Part shown: piece by piece, positions 28,061-35,300 of the stretch
Layout of the letters: every line of letters begins with the position of its first letter
How positions within the stretch are numbered: the stretch's first letter is position 1
From: CBDANW01 sp965197825
Lineage (GTDB): Bacteria > Acidobacteriota > Vicinamibacteria > Marinacidobacterales > DATDRI01
Length of the DNA stretch: 64,000 nt
NCBI GenBank assembly: GCA_965197825.1
Contig: CBDANW010000002.1
Span: 868,001-932,000, forward strand
Direction of reading: 5' to 3'
Notes under the pieces: generated by a model
Seen by the model: only the letters and a program-made list of their open reading frames with translations
Told to the model about the DNA's origin: nothing
Database searches by the model: none
Program-made: the position numbers and the translations under genes

Positions 28061-29422
28061 ATGTTCAGATTGGCGAGCCACGAACCGGGAAACGCGAGCC
28101 TGCGTTTTTGTTACGCGGCGGTCTTTTGGCTCATTGTGCCCGGCGTCCTAGGGCTCGTCCTGGCAACGTTTCTCTACCTTCCGGCCGTCGCCGATAGCCT
28201 CCCGCTGGGGATCAAACCCTATCTGAGCTTCGGCCGACTGCGCCCCGCCCATGTGAACGTGGCCATCTTCGGTTGGCTTTCGCAGGTCTACTACGCCGCC
28301 ATCCTATTCATAGTCCCCCGCCTCACGCGGACCCAGCTCTACAGCGAGAGGCTGGCCCATGCCAACTGGTGGCTGTGGAACGTGATGGTCGCGGCTTCGC
28401 TTATCACGCTGCCGATGGGTCTCACTCAGGGACGCGAGTATGCGGAGATGATCTGGCCGCTCGACGTTCTCTTCATTCTCAACATCGTTCTGCTCGCCAT
28501 CAACATTTGGGGCACGGTCGCAAGGCGCCACGAGCCCAAGATCTACGTCAGCATCTGGAACTTCATGGCGGCGACGATGGTGATGATCCCCATTTACGCG
28601 ATAGGCAACAAGATTTGGGACCCTTCGGGCGCCTATCAGGGAATGAACGACAACATCGTGAACTACTTCTACGTCCACAATCTGTTCAACGCCTGGTTCA
28701 CGACCGCTGGTATCGGACTCGCGCTCTACCTCTTGCCCAAGCTCTCGGGAAAAGCCCTTTACAGTCATAGGCTCGGACTCTGGGGACTCTGGAGTGTGTG
28801 GACCGGCCAACACCATCAGCTCTATAGCCCGGCTCCGGATTGGCTCGAGTACCTGACCATCGTCTTCAGCATCCTGGCGACGGTACCGACGACGGCGTTC
28901 ATGGTCAATTTCTTCATGACCATGCGATCTCGCTGGCACCGCGCGGCAGAAGACGTTGCATTGCGCTTCTTCGTAACCGGCGCGATTTTCTGGGGACTGA
29001 CCTGCGTGCAAGGCGTCAGCCACTCGTTCCGCACGTTTTCGATGGTGGTCCATTTCACGAATTGGGTCATCGGGCACTCTCATCTTGCCTTCGTGGCGTC
29101 CTACAGCTTCTGGGCTTTTGCCCTGGTCTATCTCATGGTGCCGGAGCTCACCGGCCGAGGTGCCTACAACCGAAAGCTGATGGAGTGGCATTACTGGCTG
29201 ACGACGCTGGGTATGTTGATCTTCATGATTTCGATGTGGGTGGCGGGGCTTATCCAGGGACAGAACTGGTCTACGTATACTGTCCCCTTTCTCCAAACGG
29301 TCATCACCATGAAGCCCTATTTCGGCGCCCGACTCCTAGGGGGCGCCATGGCGGGAATCGGCATGTTGTGCTTCGCGTGGAATACTTGGCGCGTCGCGGG
29401 CGGGGTGGACAATGAAACCTAA
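28061..29422 (+). CDS. ccoN: cbb3-type cytochrome c oxidase subunit I
   Basis: A catalytic haem-copper subunit of about 453 residues and 12 helices. Conserved histidine segments are visible: RPAHVNVAIFGWLSQVYYAA (low-spin haem), VHNLFNAWFTTAGIGLALYL, WTGQHHQLYSPAPDWLEYL (copper B), FSMVVHFTNWVIGHSHLAFV (haem ligands). It reduces oxygen with high affinity in the cytoplasmic membrane. I use the ATG at 28061; a TTG four codons upstream is also possible. The 3' end overlaps ccoO by 11 bases. Confidence 0.93.
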   Translation: MFRLASHEPGNASLRFCYAAVFWLIVPGVLGLVLATFLYLPAVADSLPLGIKPYLSFGRLRPAHVNVAIFGWLSQVYYAAILFIVPRLTRTQLYSERLAHANWWLWNVMVAASLITLPMGLTQGREYAEMIWPLDVLFILNIVLLAINIWGTVARRHEPKIYVSIWNFMAATMVMIPIYAIGNKIWDPSGAYQGMNDNIVNYFYVHNLFNAWFTTAGIGLALYLLPKLSGKALYSHRLGLWGLWSVWTGQHHQLYSPAPDWLEYLTIVFSILATVPTTAFMVNFFMTMRSRWHRAAEDVALRFFVTGAIFWGLTCVQGVSHSFRTFSMVVHFTNWVIGHSHLAFVASYSFWAFALVYLMVPELTGRGAYNRKLMEWHYWLTTLGMLIFMISMWVAGLIQGQNWSTYTVPFLQTVITMKPYFGARLLGGAMAGIGMLCFAWNTWRVAGGVDNET

Positions 29423-29897
29423 CCTGGTCTACCTTACCGGCGGCTCCCTGATCAGCCTGCTGCTCGGGATTATCGTGACCATCATCATCCCCGCGCAGGA
29501 TGCGATGGGGCCTTCGCCGCTCGCCCAGCCCTACACCGAGCAAGAGTCGAGGGGACGTGACATCTATCTACGCGAGGGGTGCCACTACTGCCATACCCAG
29601 CAGGTTCGCGCGCCGGAGGCGGACCGCGGGATGGTGCGCCAGCGAGGGGACATCGGCCCAGAATCTGTGCCCGGCGACTTCTATCATCAATCCCCCGTCT
29701 TCTGGGGCACGCAGCGTCAAGGCATGGATCTGGCGCACGTCGCCTCGCGGACGGGGATCGGCGACAACGTCGGATGGCACGAGCTTCATTTCACAAACCC
29801 ACGCGCCGTATCACCGGGAACGGTCATGCCGACTTATGACTACCTCTCCCCTGAAGAGATTCAGGCGCTCACCGCATACATGTTGACGTTGAGATAG
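29412..29897 (+). CDS. ccoO: cbb3-type cytochrome c oxidase subunit II (monohaem cytochrome c)
   Basis: A 161-residue protein with an N-terminal anchor helix (LISLLLGIIVTIIIPAQ), the haem c motif CHYCH in LREGCHYCHTQQVRAP and the axial Met in PGTVMPTYDYLSPEEI. GDIGPESVPGDFYHQSPVFW is typical of CcoO. It passes electrons to CcoN. Its ATG lies inside the end of ccoN, so the two are translationally coupled. Confidence 0.93.
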   Translation: MKPNLVYLTGGSLISLLLGIIVTIIIPAQDAMGPSPLAQPYTEQESRGRDIYLREGCHYCHTQQVRAPEADRGMVRQRGDIGPESVPGDFYHQSPVFWGTQRQGMDLAHVASRTGIGDNVGWHELHFTNPRAVSPGTVMPTYDYLSPEEIQALTAYMLTLR

Positions 29898-29901
29898 GTC
29901 C

Positions 29902-30069
29902 ATGGTCTTCCCCGCAACGTGGTTGGTCTTGGCAACGGTGGCGATCATTTTGATACTCTTCGGGCTCGGCTACTACTGGGCACGCACCCACGGGCAGCTC
30001 GATGACGTCGAAGAAGCCAAATTCTCGATGCTCCGGAGCGAGCGCATAGGTACCGAAGATGACGAATGA
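29902..30069 (+). CDS. CcoS/CcoQ-like small membrane protein
   Basis: A 55-residue frame: hydrophobic helix (TWLVLATVAIILILFGLGYYW), then ARTHGQLDDVEEAKFSML. The W-x-GQ-DD-E pattern after the helix matches the cbb3 assembly protein CcoS and less well CcoQ. It starts four bases after ccoO and overlaps the next gene by 11 bases, so it belongs to the oxidase operon. Confidence 0.7.
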   Translation: MVFPATWLVLATVAIILILFGLGYYWARTHGQLDDVEEAKFSMLRSERIGTEDDE

Positions 30070-30301
30070 GGAAGCTTCCACGAACTACGATGATTTCGCC
30101 GGCGAGGTTCAAGTCGCCAATGGCAAACCGCCTCGATGGCTCACCAAAGCACCTTACGTTGCCATGACGGGGGCGCTGGGTTATTACGCCCTGGTCCGCG
30201 TGACGGATCCAGTCAATCTGGTTTTCGCCACACTATTCGTTCTTTGGTTTATCTACACGCCAATCGCCCAAAAGAAGGGCTGGTTCTTTTTGTCTATGTG
30301 A
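30059..30301 (+). CDS. small membrane protein of the oxidase operon
   Basis: An 80-residue protein with a polar start (NYDDFAGEVQVANGKPPRWL) and two hydrophobic segments (about 32-48 and 53-68). The YDD...PPRWL stretch before a helix is reminiscent of the N-terminal anchor of CcoP, but no haem motif exists and the protein ends after the second helix. I cannot name it confidently. No ccoP follows, which leaves this oxidase without its usual dihaem subunit in the window. Confidence 0.65.
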   Translation: MTNEEASTNYDDFAGEVQVANGKPPRWLTKAPYVAMTGALGYYALVRVTDPVNLVFATLFVLWFIYTPIAQKKGWFFLSM

Positions 30302-30401
30302 CATGTCGGAGGGAGGTGACATCGCAATCGTTTCACCCTGAGATTCCTTGTCCTATGTTCCATCCACTTTTAACTCTATTACCAAAGCTGGAGGAAACAA
30401 G

Positions 30402-30836
30402 ATGGCCGACAGAGCCGAACAGGCAAACAAGTATATGGAAGAGAAAATGTTCTTCACGCCCCGCATGTTCAAGGTCACGAACACACTGGCTCCTGAGGTC
30501 GGCGAGCGTTTTGCCGATTTCTACGAGACCGTCTGGGCCGACGGCAACCTGCCTCGCAAGATCAAGGAATTGATGTTCGTGTCCATCGGCGTGTCCTACA
30601 TGTCCCCGCGGTGCATCATCCACGTGCAGCCGGCCATCAAGGCGGGAGCCACCGATGGTGAGATCTTCGAAGCCGTTTCGGTCGGCATGTTGGCGGCGGG
30701 ATTCGTCCCCGGCGGACCGGGTATCCCCTATGCCTTCGAGTACGCCGCGAAAACGCTGGATATCGCCGGGAAGATACGCAAGGGTGAAGACTTCGAGTAC
30801 TTGCCCAGCCCCAAATTCGACACGGGCGTCGGGTAG
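30402..30836 (+). CDS. carboxymuconolactone decarboxylase family (AhpD-like) protein
   Basis: A 144-residue protein, ATG eight bases after GGAGG. The family core is GNLPRKIKELMFVSIGVSYM, then SPRCIIHVQPAIKAGATDGE and EAVSVGMLAAGFVPGGPG. AhpD-like members use a CxxC plus His as a thiol-disulfide relay; here the first Cys is Ser (SPRC) while Cys and His remain. It is the first gene of the long sulfur-related array, separated from the next by a strong hairpin. A role in peroxide or disulfide chemistry is inference. Confidence 0.85.
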   Translation: MADRAEQANKYMEEKMFFTPRMFKVTNTLAPEVGERFADFYETVWADGNLPRKIKELMFVSIGVSYMSPRCIIHVQPAIKAGATDGEIFEAVSVGMLAAGFVPGGPGIPYAFEYAAKTLDIAGKIRKGEDFEYLPSPKFDTGVG

Positions 30837-30851
30837 CAGTACTTCGGCGGC

Positions 30852-30891
30852 GCAGACGCGGGAGCCCCGGGCGACCCGGGCTCCCGTCTGC
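30852..30891 (+). terminator. strong hairpin between the CMD-like and rhodanese genes
   Basis: GCAGAC-GC-GGGAGCCC pairs with GGGCTCCCGTCTGC, a 14-base GC-rich stem with a small bulge and a nine-base loop. There is no T-run after it, so it may be an attenuator, an RNA-stability element, or a terminator of the rho-independent-like class without U tract. Confidence 0.4.
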
Positions 30892-30911
30892 TCGCTATCC
30901 GCAAGCACCGC

Positions 30912-31721
30912 GTGAACGATCAACGATTTGCGAACGCTCACTTGTTGGTCGGGACCGATTGGCTGGCCGACCACCTGAACGACACCGACCTGCGGCTGGT
31001 GGAGGTGACGGCACCGGGGGCGGGTTACAAGTTCGGGCACATCCCCGGCGCCACCTACCTGAATCTGGACGACGTGCTGACGGGAACCGTCACCGGCGTC
31101 CGGCGCACCGTGGGGCCGTTGGGCGACGTCGCGGGCGTCCTCGGCAATCTGGGCTTTTCTCCTGACAGGAACATTGTCGTCTACGACGAGTTCGGCGGCA
31201 CGCGCGCGTCCCAAACTTTCTGGCTGCTCGAGTATCTAGGATGCGAGCACGTGTACTTTCTCGAGGGCGGGATGGAACGCTGGCTGGCCGAGGGTCGTGG
31301 CACGACGAGCGACGCGCCCGACGTTCAGAAGACGACGTTCACACCCCGAATTCGAGAAGAACGTCTCGCCACCGCGAATTGGATCCTTGCCCGTCTGGAG
31401 AACCCGGACGTCCGTCTTCTCGATGCCCGCGCCCCCGACGAACACGAGGACGGTCACATACCGGGCGCCCGCAATCGATCATGGGACAAAACTCTCACGC
31501 GACGGGCCTACCAGGCGTTTCGTCCACCAACGGAGCTTCTCTCGGAGTTCGCCGAGCTCGGTGTGGACTCAAACAAAGAGATCGTTACCTACTGCGTCAC
31601 CGGAGCCCGCTCCTCACACATTTACCTGGCGTTGCGCCTCTTGGGTTACACTCGCGTCCGGAACTATGATGGCTCATGGGAGGAGTGGGGATCGCGACGG
31701 GACTTACCGAAAACAACGTGA
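30912..31721 (+). CDS. double-rhodanese sulfurtransferase
   Basis: A 269-residue, two-domain thiosulfate/3-mercaptopyruvate sulfurtransferase-type protein starting at GTG. The first domain (VEVTAPGAGYKFGHIPGATY, IVVYDEFGGTRASQ) lacks the Cys. The second (LLDARAPDEHEDGHIPGARN, IVTYCVTGARSSHIYLAL) carries the active Cys that would hold a persulfide. Eighteen bases separate it from the MetE-like gene. Within the proposed CoM operon it could move sulfane sulfur or supply sulfite, an inference from context only. Confidence 0.9.
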   Translation: MNDQRFANAHLLVGTDWLADHLNDTDLRLVEVTAPGAGYKFGHIPGATYLNLDDVLTGTVTGVRRTVGPLGDVAGVLGNLGFSPDRNIVVYDEFGGTRASQTFWLLEYLGCEHVYFLEGGMERWLAEGRGTTSDAPDVQKTTFTPRIREERLATANWILARLENPDVRLLDARAPDEHEDGHIPGARNRSWDKTLTRRAYQAFRPPTELLSEFAELGVDSNKEIVTYCVTGARSSHIYLALRLLGYTRVRNYDGSWEEWGSRRDLPKTT

Positions 31722-31739
31722 TTGTAAGGAGGGTCAACC

Positions 31740-32918
31740 ATGTCTAGCAATCGACCGCAACTACCTTTGTTCCCGGTCACCGTGGTAGGAAGCTGGCCAC
31801 GCCCCCAGTATCTCCTGGATGCGTTGCGCAAAAGGCAGAAGGGACAGTTGAGCTTCGAAGCGTTTCAAGAAATCGCCGACAAAGCGGTGTTGGAAACGCT
31901 CCGTTACCAGGACGAAGCGGGTGTCGATATCGTCAGCGACGGCGAGCAGCGGCGGGACAATTTCTATTCCTTCGTCGTGGAGAAGCTGGACGGCGTCGAG
32001 CTGATGACGCTGGCCGACCTGATGGATCATGTCGAAGACAAAATGGGCTTCGATTCGATTCTCCGAAGCATGGACGCCCCCGCCTTCGCCATCAAGAACC
32101 CGACCGTGACCGGCAAGCTGAAACCCAGAATGCCGCTCGCGCTCGACGAATACGAGTTCTTGCGCAAGCACACCGACAAGCCCATCAAGGTTCCCCTTCC
32201 GGGTCCTTACATCTTGATCCGCTCCATGTGGGTGAAGGGCGTGTCCGACGCGGTCTATCCGACTCAGGAAGATCTAGCGGTGGACATCGTCAAGATTTTG
32301 CGCGATGAGCTAGTCGCCCTGCGCGATGCCGGCGTGGATTTCGTCCAGTTCGACGAGCCCGTCTTGACCGACGTCGCTTTCAATCCCGCGGTCAAGGAAA
32401 GAACGTTCATGTGTGCCTCGATGGCCGCGACTTCCGGCGACCCCAGCAAGGAGCTGCTCCTCGCGACCCGTATGATGAACAGCATCGTCGACGGCGTGGA
32501 CGGCGTTCGCATCGGTGTTCACGTCTGCCGCGGCAACTGGAGCCGTAAGGATGAGGTGTTGCTGAAAGGGAGCTACGAGCCTCTCGTTCCCACCATGATG
32601 GGCATGCACCTCGACCAATTGGTCCTCGAGTACGCCACGCCACGCGCGGGAGAGCTGGCGGCCTTCGAGCACCACTCCAACGAGAAAGAAATCGGGCTTG
32701 GCGTCGTCAATCCCCGTTCGGATGAGATGGAATCTCCGGGCTCCGTCGTAGAGCGGGTCGACGAGGCGCTGAAGTATTTCAAACCCGAGCAGATCTATCT
32801 GAACCCCGATTGCGGCTTCGGAACGTTCGCCGAGCGGCCGATGAATCCGGCCGAGATCGCCGGGAAGAAGCTCGCCATCATCAGCGAAGCAGCCAAGAAG
32901 CTGCGGGCGAACCATTAG
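31740..32918 (+). CDS. MetE-like zinc thiol-alkyltransferase (methionine synthase II / epoxyalkane:CoM transferase fold)
   Basis: A 392-residue protein after AAGGAGGG. It matches the C-terminal barrel of cobalamin-independent methionine synthase: VTVVGSWPRPQYLLDALRK, DIVSDGEQRRDNFYSFV, DFVQFDEPVLTDVAF, GVHVCRGNW and LNPDCGFGTF. The zinc ligands appear as His261-X-Cys263 and Cys358, the HXC(n)C pattern also used by epoxyalkane:coenzyme M transferase, a family member of the same size. The N-terminal half of true MetE is absent. Next to CoM biosynthesis genes, a CoM-thiolate alkyl- or methyltransferase is the attractive reading; a methionine-related reaction cannot be excluded. Confidence 0.88.
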   Translation: MSSNRPQLPLFPVTVVGSWPRPQYLLDALRKRQKGQLSFEAFQEIADKAVLETLRYQDEAGVDIVSDGEQRRDNFYSFVVEKLDGVELMTLADLMDHVEDKMGFDSILRSMDAPAFAIKNPTVTGKLKPRMPLALDEYEFLRKHTDKPIKVPLPGPYILIRSMWVKGVSDAVYPTQEDLAVDIVKILRDELVALRDAGVDFVQFDEPVLTDVAFNPAVKERTFMCASMAATSGDPSKELLLATRMMNSIVDGVDGVRIGVHVCRGNWSRKDEVLLKGSYEPLVPTMMGMHLDQLVLEYATPRAGELAAFEHHSNEKEIGLGVVNPRSDEMESPGSVVERVDEALKYFKPEQIYLNPDCGFGTFAERPMNPAEIAGKKLAIISEAAKKLRANH

Positions 32919-32933
32919 AAGGCGGTGGAGGCC

Positions 32934-33464
32934 ATGGGACAGCAAGCAGGCAAGATAAACGGACTGGACATCGAGGAGACTCGGGAGGCCATCAAAACCG
33001 TCGGCGCTCAGCCGGAAAACTCCCACGCCCCCAAGAAATCCCGCTGCAAATGGCTTAGCGGGCTCAAGTTCAAGACCTACGTGCGGAACCACGTGTTTCT
33101 GGTGGACGAGCCCGCTCATCTCGCCGGCGAGGACGAGAGCCCCAATTCCATGGAGTACGTGTTGGGCGCCTACGGTGCCTGTCTCGCCACCGGCTTCGTC
33201 CTGAACGCCAGCCAGAAGGGGATCGAGATCCACAACCTCGAGGTCGCCGTGGACTCGACCCAGAACAACGTCTTCACGTTTCTGGGGCTGGCCGACGAGG
33301 GCCATTCAGGCTTCGATACCATCAACGCCAAGCTCTTCGTGCAGGCCGACGCGGACGAAGAAACGATACGGCAGATTTGGACTCAAACCGTGAACACCTC
33401 TCCGGTGCACAACTCTTTGACCAGGACCGTCACCATAAGACCGGAGGTCGAAATCATCCCCTGA
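32934..33464 (+). CDS. OsmC-family protein
   Basis: A 176-residue OsmC/Ohr-fold protein. EYVLGAYGACLATGFVLNAS contains the peroxidatic Cys, followed by KGIEIHNLEVAVDS. The second conserved Cys of OsmC/Ohr is replaced (VNTSPVHNSLTR where the family usually has CPV), so a normal two-Cys peroxidase cycle is unlikely. ATG 32934 is used; GTG 32925 is possible. It lies 15 bases after the MetE-like gene, inside the array. Confidence 0.87.
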   Translation: MGQQAGKINGLDIEETREAIKTVGAQPENSHAPKKSRCKWLSGLKFKTYVRNHVFLVDEPAHLAGEDESPNSMEYVLGAYGACLATGFVLNASQKGIEIHNLEVAVDSTQNNVFTFLGLADEGHSGFDTINAKLFVQADADEETIRQIWTQTVNTSPVHNSLTRTVTIRPEVEIIP

Positions 33465-33538
33465 CCCGTTCGCCGACGCGGAGCCCCATACCCCATAGAA
33501 GACGCGCGAGGTCGATTCCCTGTAAGATCTGGGGTCGT

Positions 33539-34417
33539 ATGAAGAATTTCGTCCCTCTGCCCTACCGCCGAGTCTCCGTCCAGCCCTACCCGGGCGAGAT
33601 GACGGAGCCCGCTATCCATGCGCATCTCATGGGCCGGGACACGTACCGGCGGACCGAATTCATCGTCTTGAGGAAGGGTGAGGAGACCGCGGTGGTGGAG
33701 GTGACCGCCCCCGATCGGGAAAGCCTCTTCAGCCCCATCGACGGGGTGCGGGTTCTCGCGCTACCCGACACCTGCCGTTTCGTCGAGGCACCCGACACCG
33801 ATCCCTCCAACCCCTCCGCGTTGGCTGCCGAGGCCCATGCAGTCGGAGTTGGGCCGGAGGAAACCCTCGTGGTACGGGGAAAGTACGAGCACGTCAACTT
33901 CATCCATCATCCCGATCCGCTGGTGATCCGAGTCGTCGAAGTCTCTCCGCCCGACCCACCCAAGCTCTTCGACTTGGCCCAGCATGTGCTGAGCTACGCG
34001 GCGCTGCCCCCCATTCGACTCGAGCTGGAGCGCATCGACCTCAACGAGCTGGCGGCGGGCCAATCCCCCGCCGCTTTCCTGGTACCCTGCCGATCCGGAG
34101 GGCTGGACCGCCTCGGCGCGCCCGTCTACTTTCTAGACGAGCACCCGCAACGCCGCGACTGGACGATGATCGGGTGCGAGCGCAGTTTACAGATCCACCA
34201 TCATTTCTACGGCGACGATCCGCCCCGGGTGGAGTTTTGTCCGCGTCAGCTGGCCGGGGAGCGCGACGAGCCGACGCTGCTCAAGTGCTGCCTGCTCGAG
34301 TTCGCGCCCGAGCTCGATGGCCACGTCGCCGTGATGCCCTGGGGCTCCGACCTGAGCATAGTGGAGACGGCCATTCGGCAACTCCTCGCGGTTGCAGAGC
34401 CCGCGCACACCAAATGA
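33539..34417 (+). CDS. conserved protein of unknown function within the CoM-type operon
   Basis: I do not recognise this 292-residue soluble protein. It starts at ATG 33539 (MKNFVPLPYRRVSVQPYPGE); an open frame upstream overlaps the OsmC gene and is not used. It has His/Cys-rich stretches (SLQIHHHFYGDDPP, LLKCCLLEFAPELDGH) and GKYEHVNFIHHPDPLVIRV, but no signal peptide or membrane helix. It lies 29 bases before the phosphosulfolactate synthase gene, so it is a candidate partner in the same pathway, possibly a metal-dependent enzyme. Confidence 0.75.
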   Translation: MKNFVPLPYRRVSVQPYPGEMTEPAIHAHLMGRDTYRRTEFIVLRKGEETAVVEVTAPDRESLFSPIDGVRVLALPDTCRFVEAPDTDPSNPSALAAEAHAVGVGPEETLVVRGKYEHVNFIHHPDPLVIRVVEVSPPDPPKLFDLAQHVLSYAALPPIRLELERIDLNELAAGQSPAAFLVPCRSGGLDRLGAPVYFLDEHPQRRDWTMIGCERSLQIHHHFYGDDPPRVEFCPRQLAGERDEPTLLKCCLLEFAPELDGHVAVMPWGSDLSIVETAIRQLLAVAEPAHTK

Positions 34418-34446
34418 TGACCAAATAAGGAGAAGTAGACTATCAG

Positions 34447-35286
34447 ATGACCAAAGCGTGGAAATCCGTTTTTCCCGAGCTAGCGACCCGCTCCCGCAAA
34501 CCACGGACGCGGGGCGTGACGATGGTCCTGGACAAGTGCCAGGGCCCGGCAGCTACTCAAGACCTGCTGACCATGTCCGGCGATTACATCGATTTCTGGA
34601 AGCTCTCTTACGGCACGTCGGCGCTCCTCGACGAGGACTTTCTCCGCGCGAAGATCAAGAACATTCGCGATCACGGAGTCTCGGTCCATCCGGGTGGCAC
34701 GCTGGCCGAATACGCGATCATGCGCGGCTTGTGTCACGAGTACGTGCGTCACACGAAGGATCTCGGCTTCACCGCCATCGAGATCTCGGACGGCACGATA
34801 GATATATCCGCCGACACCCGTCGCAACGCGATCCGTTACGCCTGCGATCTCGGGCTGACCGTTCTTTCCGAAGTTGGAAAGAAGGACCCCAAGGAACAAC
34901 CGCCGCCGGAAGACCTTGCCGAGCAAGCGATCGCCGATTTCGAGTCCGGAGCCTCCTGGGTCATCGTCGACGCCCGGGAATCGGGCCGCGGCGTCGGCGT
35001 CTTCGACGCAGACGGCTCGGTGCGCGAAGAGACCCTGGACACGATGGTCGACATACTGAAAGACCACCTTGACAAAATGATCTGGGAGACGCCACTCAAG
35101 AAACAGCAGGAGTACTTCGTTCTGCGCTTCGGACCGCACGTAGGACTCGGCAACATCCAGCCGCGGGACGTATTGGCCCTTGAATCCATGCGCACCGGGA
35201 TCCGTTTCGAGACGTTTCGCGCCTTCGCCGAAAAGCTCCTCGAAGAAATGCAACAGGCTCAGAAGGCCGACGGCAAAGAGGGATAA
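34447..35286 (+). CDS. phosphosulfolactate synthase (ComA/XcbB1-like)
   Basis: A 279-residue TIM-barrel protein of the ComA family, which adds sulfite to phosphoenolpyruvate to give (R)-phosphosulfolactate, the first step of CoM biosynthesis. Family segments include PRTRGVTMVLDKCQGP, DYIDFWKLSYGTS, DHGVSVHPGGTLAEYAI, GFTAIEISDGTIDIS, VLSEVGKKDP and WVIVDARESGRGVGVFD. It overlaps no neighbour: 29 bases after the unknown gene and 14 before the first lyase. In bacteria ComA homologues outside spore-formers are uncommon and their pairing with two lyases is characteristic of the xcb pathway. Confidence 0.9.
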   Translation: MTKAWKSVFPELATRSRKPRTRGVTMVLDKCQGPAATQDLLTMSGDYIDFWKLSYGTSALLDEDFLRAKIKNIRDHGVSVHPGGTLAEYAIMRGLCHEYVRHTKDLGFTAIEISDGTIDISADTRRNAIRYACDLGLTVLSEVGKKDPKEQPPPEDLAEQAIADFESGASWVIVDARESGRGVGVFDADGSVREETLDTMVDILKDHLDKMIWETPLKKQQEYFVLRFGPHVGLGNIQPRDVLALESMRTGIRFETFRAFAEKLLEEMQQAQKADGKEG

Positions 35287-35300
35287 CGGGACCTGCCATC

